Source: Nautilus pompilius
Taxonomy: Eukaryota > Mollusca > Cephalopoda > Nautilida > Nautilidae
Assembly (NCBI GenBank): GCA_018389105.1
Contig: JACATO010002730.1
Location: 4,570,501 to 4,634,500 of the forward strand
Reading direction: 5' to 3'
Length of the DNA stretch: 64,000 bases
A program made the position numbers and the translations under genes. Below are positions 1-10,980 of the stretch, in pieces (position 1 is the first letter of the stretch; every line of letters starts with the position of its first letter). Under the pieces are notes generated by a model. That model ran no database searches, was not told where the DNA came from, and saw only the letters and a list, made by a program, of their open reading frames with translations.

Positions 1-2334
1 TTAATACACAGATAATTTTGAAATATCTAACTTTTGTTAATGTTCTATTTGGCTCTTTATTTTCTAGACGAACAAAATAAAAAAAGCACTTTCACTAAAT
101 ACTGAGGAACTCTATTTCATAGCAAAATACTATGACATCTATTGCAGCTGTAGCCGGTACTTAACAGAAACGGGAAAAGGTGAGGAAAATATTTAAATAT
201 GTCGGCAGCAATACAAAAAAAAAAAAAAACACATTTAAATTCTAAAAATATAAAGCAACTAGTCATTTTGGCCAAATGTTAAAGTCTACAGCTTTTCTAT
301 AAATTAAGCACACTTTCCCCTACAAGTCATTTTTCTGAATATTCAGAGTTTGGATAAAATGCGGGATGATTTTATATTTCTTGATTATTTGAATGTATGA
401 GGTAAAATCGGCAGAAGCTCAGAAAGTCGAGTTGTGATTTTTACGGCCGCTGGATAAAAAAAATCAAGCTTCCACTGATGGAACTGTTGGAGATTTGGTT
501 TCCGTGATGTGAAGCTGCTTCAGTTTACAGGTGATGTTCAGGCTGTTTTTTTAGATATTTGCCACTGTTTATGCTAAAATCTGGTACAAAAACAAAATAA
601 CAAATCAAAACAGCCCACACAGAGAAAATCAGGTTTGTTATAATCGTTCTAATATAAGAGAAATGGAATTAAATTGGCTAATTGATTCTACTTGATAGTA
701 CAAACGTGAAAAAGTAAAGAATGTAAATAAAAAGGAAAAATGATGATTTGAATTGTGTCTTTTGCTTTAGCACAAACTCAGGATAATTGTTGAATCATTC
801 TCCCAGATAATAGGAAGATGGAGTCTCTATTACGCCATCTAAACAAATCAGAGACTGAATTCTTTCTATTACAAAATGAGGCTGATGCTTGCCACGTCAT
901 TTTGGTAGTCAACAACGTCTTCATTATGGCGTCGTGAAGATAATGTTTTTTGGTACATTGATAAATTTGTATTTATTTATTTGGTTCTTCAGCTGTATGC
1001 AAAACTGACTGCTTGTGTAGAGTGGACTTTAAAAAAGATTTCCATAACATTTTTCATAGGATTAAAGATCGCGGCGCATTTTTTTTCACTTCGGAAGAGT
1101 CGTTTTAATGACCGGATTTTCCAAAGTAATTTTCTGGACTGATTTCGGTAATTCTAAATTCCAGCGAATTTCTTTCTCTAAGTCTTCATTTATCAGCCAA
1201 CTGAGGATCGCCACTTGAAGGTCTGAAGGCTTGCGAGGCCATAGCCTGAAGTCGCTCTCTTTTACCGAACCAAGGTTTTTTCAACTTCTCTGAATCACCA
1301 CGTATGACGCGTTCTGTCGGAATATTTGGGCTTGTAGACGTCAGGAAAACTAACTGCAGGGAACTGAAATATCTGGTCACGTAGAAGCGCCAGTAAGAAA
1401 GGTGAGAGAAATTCGTTGGGTCATCTTCCAATTAACTTGGGGTCGCCATTCTACACGGGTCTCTAATTTCCTTCATGCTCTGACAGAGTGTTCTAGGCCT
1501 AAGGATGACAAAAGCGAAAGGAATTTTCTTTTGACTTTCACCGATTTTTCTCTTAATTTTTCCTTAAAACTTTTATCCCCGGTTCAGACGTTTTATCTTT
1601 TGCTGACGTTTGCTCTCTTTAAATGAGTTTGTTAATTGTAAGTATAAAGTCGTCTTCAGAATACTAAATTATACTAAGTTAATATAGTTAATCAATAAAC
1701 GATTAAGATAGACCTATGGTGCTTTGCTTAAAGAGTTGAGAAAACAAATTACACAGAAAGGTCTCCGTATATATACATATTAATTCTAATTAATAATTTT
1801 TATTAAAATGCCAAAGTGTCTTTACAAAATTGGAAAATTGGGAGTATATTCATATTTCAGAGACTGTGGACCATTGCCAAATGATTTTATATTTAAAAGG
1901 GAATTAAATCTTTCCAAAGATGTGCACCAAGTAAATCAGAGTAAAAACTAAGTTGCAAAGTTTAGATGGGAAAATTTAAAATTTAGCGTAAACTTATTTT
2001 TAAAAATAGAAAAATGAAATAACGTGTAGAATAAATTCGATACATAGGAACAGTTTGTAGTGTTAAATTTTGAGATAGGCAACTGTTTTAGAATATTTTT
2101 TTTTAATTTCGGAAAGGAATGAAAGAAGTAGTCACTTTTTACAACTGTCAGCTTGTAATGCAAATGTAAATATTTTCGTTTTTCTTTCAATTATTTTTTT
2201 CAAATTCTCGCAATACTAAATGGTAGAAAACATAGGTCGTAGATAAAACATTAATCTAGACTTTGCAGTGCATTGCTTTTGACAACATTTGTTGTTCAAG
2301 CGTCCAGGCATCCTCAGAACACTTCGCTTGGTTT
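1..2334. other. AT-rich stretch, nothing recognised
   Basis: No gene is recognised. The sequence is AT-rich with a short A-run near 214-229. A minus-strand frame of 81 codons at 1186-1431 and an overlapping plus-strand frame at 1402-1626 lie in a slightly more GC-rich patch, but neither shows a domain, a repeat or convincing splice signals. Confidence 0.6.
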
Positions 2335-2580
2335 TTAAGTGTCAGAACCTAGCAGCAATCCCATCAATTTATTGATAAGGAATGTGGAAGGAAGCTTGTT
2401 TGCATCATTCGGCTCGTACCACAAAAGATGCCCCGTACAAGCTGAGCCCTCAAGTCTACTTTTCAAAACCGATTCTGCGCGTTTCTCAAATATCTCCGTT
2501 TCATCAGAGATGATAGTATTCTTTTCTGTACGCTGAATCATTTCCTTTACCCCATCCCAGGAATTCTTTTGAATTTTCAT
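2335..2580 (-). CDS. possible small coding exon, unknown product
   Basis: An 81-codon frame beginning with ATG and ending in TAA. I do not recognise the product. The first two thirds are charged and helix-like (KEMIQRTEKN, then EIFEKRAESVLKSRLEG), followed by a stretch with a Cys and two Trp-flanking aromatics (CTGHLLWYEP) and a hydrophobic end. Directly upstream on the minus strand is a pyrimidine-rich run ending in AG (TTTGTTCTTTCCGAG), so the frame could be a terminal exon starting just before the ATG. The opposite strand is also open over much of the same interval, which weakens the case. A chance frame is the main alternative. Confidence 0.2.
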   Translation of the reverse strand: MKIQKNSWDGVKEMIQRTEKNTIISDETEIFEKRAESVLKSRLEGSACTGHLLWYEPNDANKLPSTFLINKLMGLLLGSDT

Positions 2581-5317
2581 CGTCTCGGAAAGAACAAACT
2601 CATATTTTCAAACTGTACAAACTTTCATTTTTAATATCCGTATTCATTTCTTTACTTGTTTATTTATGCAAATGAAGACATTTAAAAAGGTCAGATCTTT
2701 GTACAAAGCAGTAGATTTTCAACATAAAGTCAAATTAACGAAAAACATCTTTACAAAAGTTTATTACAAATACACTTAGAAATCTTTAATTAATCCTGCG
2801 TAAAAAGAAATATTTCAAATTGTTTTTATTTCATTTACTATATAAAATCAGGTAGAAAACTAATAATACCATGATAACGTATCCAGTTTTTAAAAATTAA
2901 ATAAAAAGTAAAAGGTGGGCTAGTTTAGTAATAATCATTTGATTATTTTGTTCATACTGTACTATTAAAAATCAAATAATTTTGTTTATTTGTTTTTAGA
3001 ATAACTGAATTAAATTTTATTCACTAATTTAAAAAAAGATTTTCATCATCAAAGTATCGTCACAAAAATATTTTCGAAAGCCATTTTATAACGCAAAAGA
3101 TGTGAATGCCACAAACCGTACGAGTTATCTCCCATGTTAATTTAAGATATATGTCTTTCTGTTCAGTGGAATGCAAGAAATATAGTGAGAAAAAATCAAT
3201 GGGCACTGGAATTCGACATATGTATAAAATACAATATATTTCTTAGATTAGCCGGCTGATTTTATCACAAGTTGATAGAGAAATGATGTCACGATTCCTG
3301 CAAAATACATTCAGTTTCTAATAGTTTGGGCAGACACCAGAGACTGGCAGCAAGTTTTGTTGGACTCAAAAAAGAAAAAAAAAGAAAAAAGCATTGACGA
3401 CTTTCGTCGGTTTTCTCGTTGGCGTCACCGATCTGGTGATAGCAATTACACAATTGGCTGACGACTTACTGTGAATCATTGGAATCTAAAACAAAAGTTG
3501 TATAATGTCGTTTCTAGCAAAGCGCGCTGAAAAAAGCAAAACTACCAAGCATCGAATCCATGATAACGAAAGCTCAATTAAGATGGTTCGGCCATGTATG
3601 TAATTTGAATTGATGGTGATAGCATTCCAAAAACAACTAGTATATAGCAAAACTAACGTCCGGTACAGTAAAAAAATAGTGGACAGTGAAAATGATATAA
3701 GGATTTTGCAATAAATAATCCGCATCAAGCTTGTTGGGCTCAATGAGGATAATTTTAAATTTCAGCGTTTCGGTGATGGGTTTCTGTTGCGCTAGTCTTG
3801 GACCGTGTCACGATATCTAACCAGCGAGTTCCCCGCGCCTGTTTTTTAATCACCAAACTTCCAAATAAAAAAACGTTCTTGGCCCTTTTTTTTGAAGTCG
3901 GCGGTATTCGGACTGATCAAATATACAAACGCGGGGTTTGTTCTTTTCACACTTGAAGAACAAATCAAACACACCTTTTACCTTCGGTCGATTCCCTCTC
4001 TTTTTTTAAGCATTTATTGAATTTTACGTTGAAAATAGCCATTGAAGTCGCCGGTAAACAGCTCTGAATACCGCCTTTGTAGTTTCATTCTGAAAATAAT
4101 TTCTGGAAACAGTTTTTTCATAGGAAACTTCAAATAATCGAAACTTTGCTAATGTTGAAACTTCGTGACAAATTCGTTATTAACCAGCAGCATCCTTGTC
4201 AATAAAGAAAGAGAAAAAAAGATAACAACGAGATAAGCTTTCTAAAAATTGGTTTTATTATTCTGTGATATGACGGAAATAGAAAGACATTTTGATAGTT
4301 AGGTAATAATATATCGTTTCCAATAAAGAAAAGAAACTTAGAAATAACGGTTTTGATTGAAAGTAGATAAGTCAATTTTCGCCGCTGTCATTCACGTAAT
4401 AGGTAACTACGTCTGCTGGTGGTCGGTTGTCTTACTTCTTTTTTCCTACGTTCAATTAACTATAAGGTTCTTGGGTGAAATGTATTCATTACTCTTTTTT
4501 GCGTGTGCAGGTCGCTACGATGCTCAAAGAATAAGAAAATGTAATACAAGTATATTTGAAAATGGCACACGCTAAACTAAATGCGTGATGCATATCAATC
4601 ATTACAGAAAGAATGGAACGAAACTCATTTTCCACTTCGGGGGTCTGATAGATTCTTCTTCGTTCGTACGTTTGGCAAAAATAGCATCACTAACCGCATC
4701 GCTGACATTCGGCATTCTGTAATTGAAATACCAATAAACATCTTAGACAAACAATTCCATTACATGCTATTTAATTCCGTATTTTGTAAATCAGTGCTAC
4801 TTATTGGCTAGAGACTTGTATCTGTACCGAAGATGTTCGCGAAAAGATTTGTGAGTGAGTGAGTGTGTATAAACACCGAGCGCGATGTAAAAACAAATAG
4901 TTTGTTGTGATTGCGCCTTCGGCCAAGGAAGTTTCTCAAAACTTATATATTAAAAATGAGATTAAAGATGAACAAAGAGGAAACAAAGGCGAGATAGTTT
5001 TGCGGTTCTGTCCAAAATGGTGCAGATCTTTATTATGTACAACCAGGGAAGAGCAATTCGATGTCGCTTCTTCCTACTTTTAAACGTTTTCACTGCTCAA
5101 AAAAATCCTGCAGTTAAAAGATATATAATTGCTAAATTTTTTAAATAAAATTTCGGAGTGAGAGAAATATGCCGACTTTTATCTTTATCCTCCTGTTTGC
5201 TGGCTTTTCCTGTGAAACTCGCGGCGAGGTTTTTCGTGTAGATTTCCAAACGGCAAATAACCGATCGGTCAGGCCGTTGAATGAATCAAAGAAATAAACA
5301 CGAAAATCATGTTTTTA
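2581..5317. other. AT-rich intergenic or intronic DNA
   Basis: I see no gene, transposon end or tandem array. Short frames at 3486-3743, 4357-4575 and 4581-4811 have no recognisable motif and look like chance frames in AT-rich DNA. The segment ends at the TA target duplication of the first Tc1-like element (5316-5317). Confidence 0.6.
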
Positions 5318-6930
5318 CAGTGCCGGACAAAAGAATCTGGACACATGCTGTGAAATTGATATTTGAGCTCCCTCGTTTTAACAAACGCATTTAAATACCC
5401 ATCACATTGTTTATTATATGCACAAAACATGCCTTTACAGTGTATAAAAAGCAACACATGCTATATGTTTACATATTCTCTGGAAAAAATATTTGAATCG
5501 ACAATGTCCGATTTGTACCGCAACCAAGAGATTTCTGACAGTGCGCAAAACCATAAATATTTTTCAACATTCCAAATTACAATCGAACAAATGCATGAAA
5601 TGATCAATTGACTAGTAGTGGGTGGCGTATCCGTGATCTTCGATCACTTCTCGACACCGACGGGCATGGATTCAACCAAACGAAAGCACTCGGAATTGGC
5701 CATTTCCTGCCAGCTTTTCTCGACGGCCTGCCAGAACTGGTCTTGGTTGAGATTCCTGTGTTTGGCCACCTTAGCCTTCAGCTGCTTCCAGGCATTTTCG
5801 ATTGGGTTGAGGTCCGCACTTTTGGGCGGTCAGCGCATGACAGCCATTCCTAGTTGGGTGGTGAAAGAAGTGACGAGTCTGGCGGTGTGGATCGGGGCGT
5901 TGTCGTGCTGGAAGATGGCGGCAAATGGCATGTTCTCGTCGATGTAGTCGACGACGACATTCCTCAATAAATTGCAGGAGGTCTGGATGGTTGCTTTGCC
6001 CCTGATCAACTTGAGGGCCTGGTCCCGCCGCGCTCAGACCCCCCAGACCATTACGATCCTCCTCCGGCCTGTACCGTCTGTCGGGTGCACTTTATATTGT
6101 ATTTTTCGCCATCGTAACGTCGAAAATATACTCTGCCAGCATTGTGAATGCGCATGATCATCATTCGTCGGAAAAGAGAACTCTAGCCCATTGACCTTTG
6201 GTCCACTTTTGTGCGCTTTAGCCCATGCTATTCGGATGCGCCTGTTCTTGTTGCTGATCAATGGCTTTTTCTGGGCGATTCGTACAAAGAGATTCCCCTC
6301 GCATAGACGACGTTGAATAGTGCGACTGGAGACATTCACTCCACTCAGGGAGGCTCGGATGGCCGTCGATGTCAGGAAACGGTTGGCTCTGGATTTGCGA
6401 CAAATGAGTCGATCCATTTTGTTATCACATCTTCGTGGTCTTCCGATTCGCATTTTTGGTTTCGTATTTCCGGTCTCCTTGTAGTGCTTCAAAATGCGGT
6501 TTACAGTGCTTTTCGGGCAACTGACTCGATCGGCTCTCTCCTTTTGTTGGTGGTGCTCAACTATCAAGTCTCTGATTTCAGACGACGTTGTCTTGCCAGA
6601 CATGATGCAAAAATGATCTTAAATGGTCTTAGATGATGTGATTCTATTCATTTGATCCTTTAAAAATTAATATATTGAGGGGAATAAATGCATGCGCAGA
6701 TTTTGTTCACTGTCCCAACTCTCTTGTCGCGGTTCAAATTTTACTCTGCTAATTCAAATATTTTATCCAGACAATAGATACACATATGACATTCGTTGTT
6801 TTTACATATTGTAAAGGCATGTTTTATACAACTATGGAAAATAGGATGGCTATCTGTATGCAAATGTAAAAACAAGAGAGCTCAAATATCAATTTCACAG
6901 CAAGTGTCCCAACTCTTTTGTCCGGCACTG
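5318..6930 (-). mobile_element. Tc1-like DNA transposon, decayed copy 1
   Basis: A complete-length element of 1613 bp flanked by TA (5316-5317 and 6931-6932), the target of Tc1/mariner insertion. The ends are inverted repeats starting CAGTGCCGGACAAAAGA, and similarity continues inwards for about 200 bp on both sides. A second, inner copy of the end motif lies at about 5517-5545 on the left and 6711-6732 on the right (TGTCCCAACTCTCTTGTCGC against TGTCCCAACTCTTTTGTCCG at the outer end). This is the IR/DR layout known from Sleeping Beauty-type elements, where transposase binds two sites per end. The transposase remnant is on the minus strand. Confidence 0.93.
5612..6603 (-). pseudogene. Tc1-like transposase pseudogene (copy 1)
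   Basis: Relic of a roughly 330-residue Tc1-type transposase that would cut and paste its own element. From the ATG at 6603 the frame stays open for 189 codons and covers the paired-like helix-turn-helix DNA-binding part (KSTVNRILKHYKETG, then the GRPRR linker) and the start of the catalytic domain. The DDE triad codons can all be found, but in different frames: FSDE, QHDNAPIHTA and LNPIEN, the last two 34 residues apart (DD34E). Damage includes a frameshift before FSDE, two successive TGA codons just after it, a TGA where the family has the Trp of DWPP, and a frameshift near the C-terminus before the usual RRCREVIEDHGYATHY-like end. It is not functional. Confidence 0.9.
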
Positions 6931-6932
6931 TA

Positions 6933-7232
6933 TGTATTATATATTGTTTATAATATTAATTAACTCAAGCTTAACTTTCACTAGACGTCTTAAAATATGT
7001 AACCACACTCCAAAAGTACGAAATATACCTTAAAATTAAATAGTCACAGCGACGTGCTACCTGGACCTTACTACCATAAATATATAACATACAAATATAG
7101 GGAAATTTACATACTAATGGGTAGTGAGTGATATTTCATTTAGATATATTTTTCTATTGGGATGAATATTTATATACAGTTTATAAACATAAACATTGAT
7201 CATCCTTTCAGTTCACTATTGACAAATAATTA
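6933..7232. other. spacer between two Tc1-like elements
   Basis: About 300 bp of AT-rich DNA between the right TA of copy 1 and the left TA of copy 2. I see nothing in it. Confidence 0.6.
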
Positions 7233-8775
7233 AATGCATCTCAAAAAACTAGAATATCATGGAAGAGTTCAATATTTTTTGTCAGTTATTTCAAAAAGTG
7301 AAAATTGTATATATATGCTAGACTCATTACATGTAAACTAAAATGTTTCTATCATTTTTTAATTTTAATTTTGATAAGTACGGCCTACAGCTCAAAAATA
7401 GAAAAAATGTATCTCAAAATACTAGAATATTCCTTTCGAGTTTGAGTAAATCACTATTTATGCAGTATAAATACCATGAATCTCTCAGTCTGGTTCAGTA
7501 CACACAACCACAATCATGAGGAAGACTACTGACTTGACAGTTGTGAAGAAGACACTGATTGACACCCCCCACAAGGAGGGTAAGTCACAGGAGGTCATTG
7601 CTGAAAGGGTTGGCTGTTCGCAGAGTGCTGTATCAAAGCATATTCATGGAAATTGACTGGAAGGGAAGGTGCACAAGCAAGAGGGATGACCGCAGCATTG
7701 AGAGGATTGTCAAACAAAGCCGATTCAAGAACTTGGGGAAGCTTCACAAGGAGTGGACTGAGGCTGGAGTCAGTGCATCAAGAGCCACCATGCATAGACG
7801 TGTCCAGGAACTGGGCTACAAGTGTCACATTCCTAGTGTCAAGCCACTCCCGAACCAGAGACAATGTCAGAATCGTCTTACCTGGGCCAAGGAGAAAAAG
7901 AATTGGACAGTTGCTCAGTGGTCCAAAGTCCTCTTTTCAGATGAGACTAAATTTTGCATTTCATTTGGAAATCAAGGTCCCACAGTCTGGAGGAAGAGTG
8001 GAGAGACACAGAATCCAAGTTGCTTGAAGTCCAGTGTGAAGTTTCCAGTCAGTGATAATTTAGGATGCCATGTCATCTGCTGGTGTTGGTCCACTGTGTT
8101 TTATTAAGTCCAAAGTCAACGCAGCCATCTACCAGGAGATTTTAGAGCACTTCATGCTTCCGTCTGCTGACAAGCTTTATGAAGATGCTGATTTCCTTTT
8201 ATAGCAGGACTTGGCACCTGCCCACAGTGCCAAAACTACTAGTAACTGGTTTGCTGACCATGGTATTACTGTGCTTGATTGACAGCCAACTCGCCTGACC
8301 TGAACCCCATAGATTATTTATGGGGTATTGTCAAGAGGAAGATGAGACACCAGACCCAACAATACAGATGAGCTGAAGGCCGCTATCAAAGCAACCTGGG
8401 CTCCCATAACACCTCAGCAGTGCCACAGGCTGATCGCCTCCATGCCTCGCTGCATTGATGCAGTGATTCATGCAAAAGGAGCCCAGACCAAGTATTGAGT
8501 GCATAAATGAACATACTTTTCAGAAGTTCGACATTTCTATATTATAAATCCTTTTTTTTATTGATCTTGTGAAATATTCTAATATTTTGAGATAGTGGAT
8601 TTTTTATTTTCATGAGCTGTAAGCCGTAATCATCAAAATGAAAACAAGAAAAGGCTGTAAATATTACACTTTATGTATTGAATCTAGAATATATGAAAGT
8701 TTCACTGTTTGAATTAAATTACGGAAAAAAATGAACTCTTCCACGATATTCTAATTTTTTTTTTAGATGCACCTG
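7233..8775 (+). mobile_element. Tc1-like DNA transposon, decayed copy 2 (fish-type family)
   Basis: A 1543-bp element between TA dinucleotides (7231-7232, 8776-8777). The right end, read inwards, starts CAGGTGCATCTAAAAAA and continues TTAGAATATCGTGG; the left end carries TGCATCTCAAAAAACTAG with the first bases altered. An inner copy of the same motif sits at 7409-7433 and 8572-8595, about 175-180 bp in from each tip, so this too is an IR/DR element. The family differs from copy 1 in its ends and in its protein. From memory, both the ends and the transposase closely resemble a Tc1 family abundant in ray-finned fish. Confidence 0.92.
7516..8498 (+). pseudogene. Tc1-like transposase pseudogene (copy 2)
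   Basis: Broken transposase gene beginning MRKTTDLTVVKKTLID, with the first helix-turn-helix ending in GCSQSAVSKHIHG. The paired domain and linker continue through RIVKQSRFKNLG, HKEWTEAGVSASRAT and RLTWAKEKKNWTVAQWSKV to the first catalytic Asp in LFSDE-like LFSDET. The second Asp is in QDLAPAHSAK and the third acidic position, 34 residues on, is Asp (NPIDYLW) where the family normally has Glu. Lesions include a small deletion with frameshift after SKHIHG, a TAG within the usual MIWG segment, a TAG at the Gln before QDLAPAHS, a one-base loss at DWP, and a shift around residues RDTRPNN. The end is the family-typical HAKGAQTKY-like tail. It is non-functional. Confidence 0.92.
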
Positions 8776-8777
8776 TA

Positions 8778-10980
8778 TATGTGCGTCAGAATCACTTTCA
8801 CTTTTTCTGTCTCGTAGCCTATATTTATTAGTTTCATTCTTACTTTTACTATTTTTAATGGTTCTTGAACTTTCTATAATTTTACTGGAGAATTCTTGAT
8901 TATTTTATATTTCATGGCTGCATTATTTTAACTCCATCGACAATTATTTTATTACCTGGATTTTCGTGAGACGAATCTGTTAAAATATTTTGTTTAAACA
9001 AATACAAAAAATAAAATAATGTCGCTTTACCTGACCGTTTAATAACTCTCCTTTTTTATTTCTTTCAAGTAAAGGAATTCTGTCAACAGGAACTTTCCAG
9101 TAAAAAACAGTTATTCCAGCACTCATCTACCCAAAATTTTACTTCCTCCAAAGTCCGGACTAATAAGACATTAATACATTTGTAATAAAACATTACTTTT
9201 CGCAATTTGTATCCCCCCAAAAAAACAAATTATAATTTAATTTTCACTTTCCTATCATTTCTTAAGTTTAAATTATCGGATACTTTATTGCTCTGTCAGC
9301 GGCTCTCATCGCTTCCTGTGATATTTGCCGTCTGAGTCTCTGTAGCTGGGAGCTTTTATCCGTTTTACTTGGACACATTTGTCTTCAACTGATAAACAAG
9401 TAATACAACCCGCGTTTCTGCCAAGTAAACTGGCTGTCTTGAGTATTAGAATAATTCTTTTGTTTGTTTTCAGAATAATACTAATCCTCATTCGGAACAT
9501 TAATAAATGAAAACGCCAAGAATGGTAGTAGGCATAATAGATACATATTTTTTCAGACTATTTAAGCTAAGTTTTCTTCTTTTTTATATTAAATCTTTTG
9601 GAGATTTTGGGTTATCTCCTTCACTGTCAAATTAATGAATTACAAATAAGGGATACAGCAGTCTATGAGAACGAAGGTAAACGGAATAAAAACATTTAAA
9701 GAATTGAAATGCTTCTACAAAGTCTGGAAACTAAATGTTAAAAGGAAATTATATGGTTTTTAGTCGATGCTCCGTCTGGATGTGGGGAGCATCAAGCTGC
9801 GTTCTGTTTTCGGTTCTGATAGAAATGAACTGGCACCGTGGAAGTAGAAGCTGTACTTTACAATGTAGTTCTGTGTAAACTCCCAGTCAGGCGTTTTACT
9901 GTAATTCAGCGAATCGTCGCTTAATGTCATAGCGGAAAGTTTTATAATACAAATTAATTAAGAATGCCATTCTGAAATTCATATTATGTATAGATTATTA
10001 CTCTATAAATATTTAAATGATAGTAACGCTGAACATGTTTTTTACGGAAACTTTATTAAGGACAATTATAATAAAAGTTGTTGCCAACAGAGCTGTTAGT
10101 TATACTTTGCAATACATTTCAGCTTATTTCAGCTGATTTGCTATCGATCCAAATCAGTTTCCATCTGGCTGTTGTTTTCTTTATATCACAAAGATTTCAC
10201 TGCCATAAGATTTTTTGTCGTTTGTTGCTGGGTTAGAACGTTTTGAAAATGAATTCTCGAAACTTTAATTTTCGCTCACTACCATTACATTTTTTTATTT
10301 TTAAATGTGTGTAGATTAGCTTTAAGAAAGTCTCTACGATTTGCATCCGGACAAGAAATAGAATCACCCGTTCCCCCACTTTTTTTTGTCTCAAATGTAT
10401 CTAAAATGGATGAGCGGTTACTAGAAATCACTCCCCTCGGTGGGTCCGACAAAAGCTAGTCCGATGGATCCTAGCTCCATTAAACAGTAGAAAATGCAAG
10501 ATGCATTCTGAGAAATGGTGCTCGGAGATATCTGAATTTCAGGTCTGTCACCGCGGAATACCCCACTTAGCTTTGTATTGTCCAACGTGCATACATCTCC
10601 GGGGAGACAAAGGTGACCCATGGATTTCACGGTAAAATCTCTGCCAGCCAGGTTGCCAACCTTTCACCGTGTTTTTAAAATTTGTTCTTTTACAGTGACC
10701 GTTATTTTACCGCCTAAATATCCCGATTTTAAGATCACCCAAATGTAAGGTTCCCGTATTTTATGAAATTAAATATAATGACCCTGTAATTTTAACGTGA
10801 TAATATCAACATTTTGCATTTACTGAAACACGTGACTTCATAGTTATCCCGCTTTAATAACAATTTTCTAAAAAAATGTTTAGACTCTAAAATATGGAGC
10901 TCTACCAATTCTATAACTGTATACCTACAGTTCACGATTTTTTTATTATCCCTTTAAATTTTAGTCATTGCAACATACAA
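8778..10980. other. AT-rich stretch, nothing recognised
   Basis: No gene or transposon end is recognised. A 69-codon minus-strand frame at 10421-10630 sits in a patch with more CpG and a more even composition than its surroundings, but it has no motif I recognise and no clear splice signals. Confidence 0.55.

Noticed and set aside
5608-6636. Plus-strand frames of 61-109 codons inside Tc1 copy 1
   Set aside because: Antisense shadows of the minus-strand transposase remnant.
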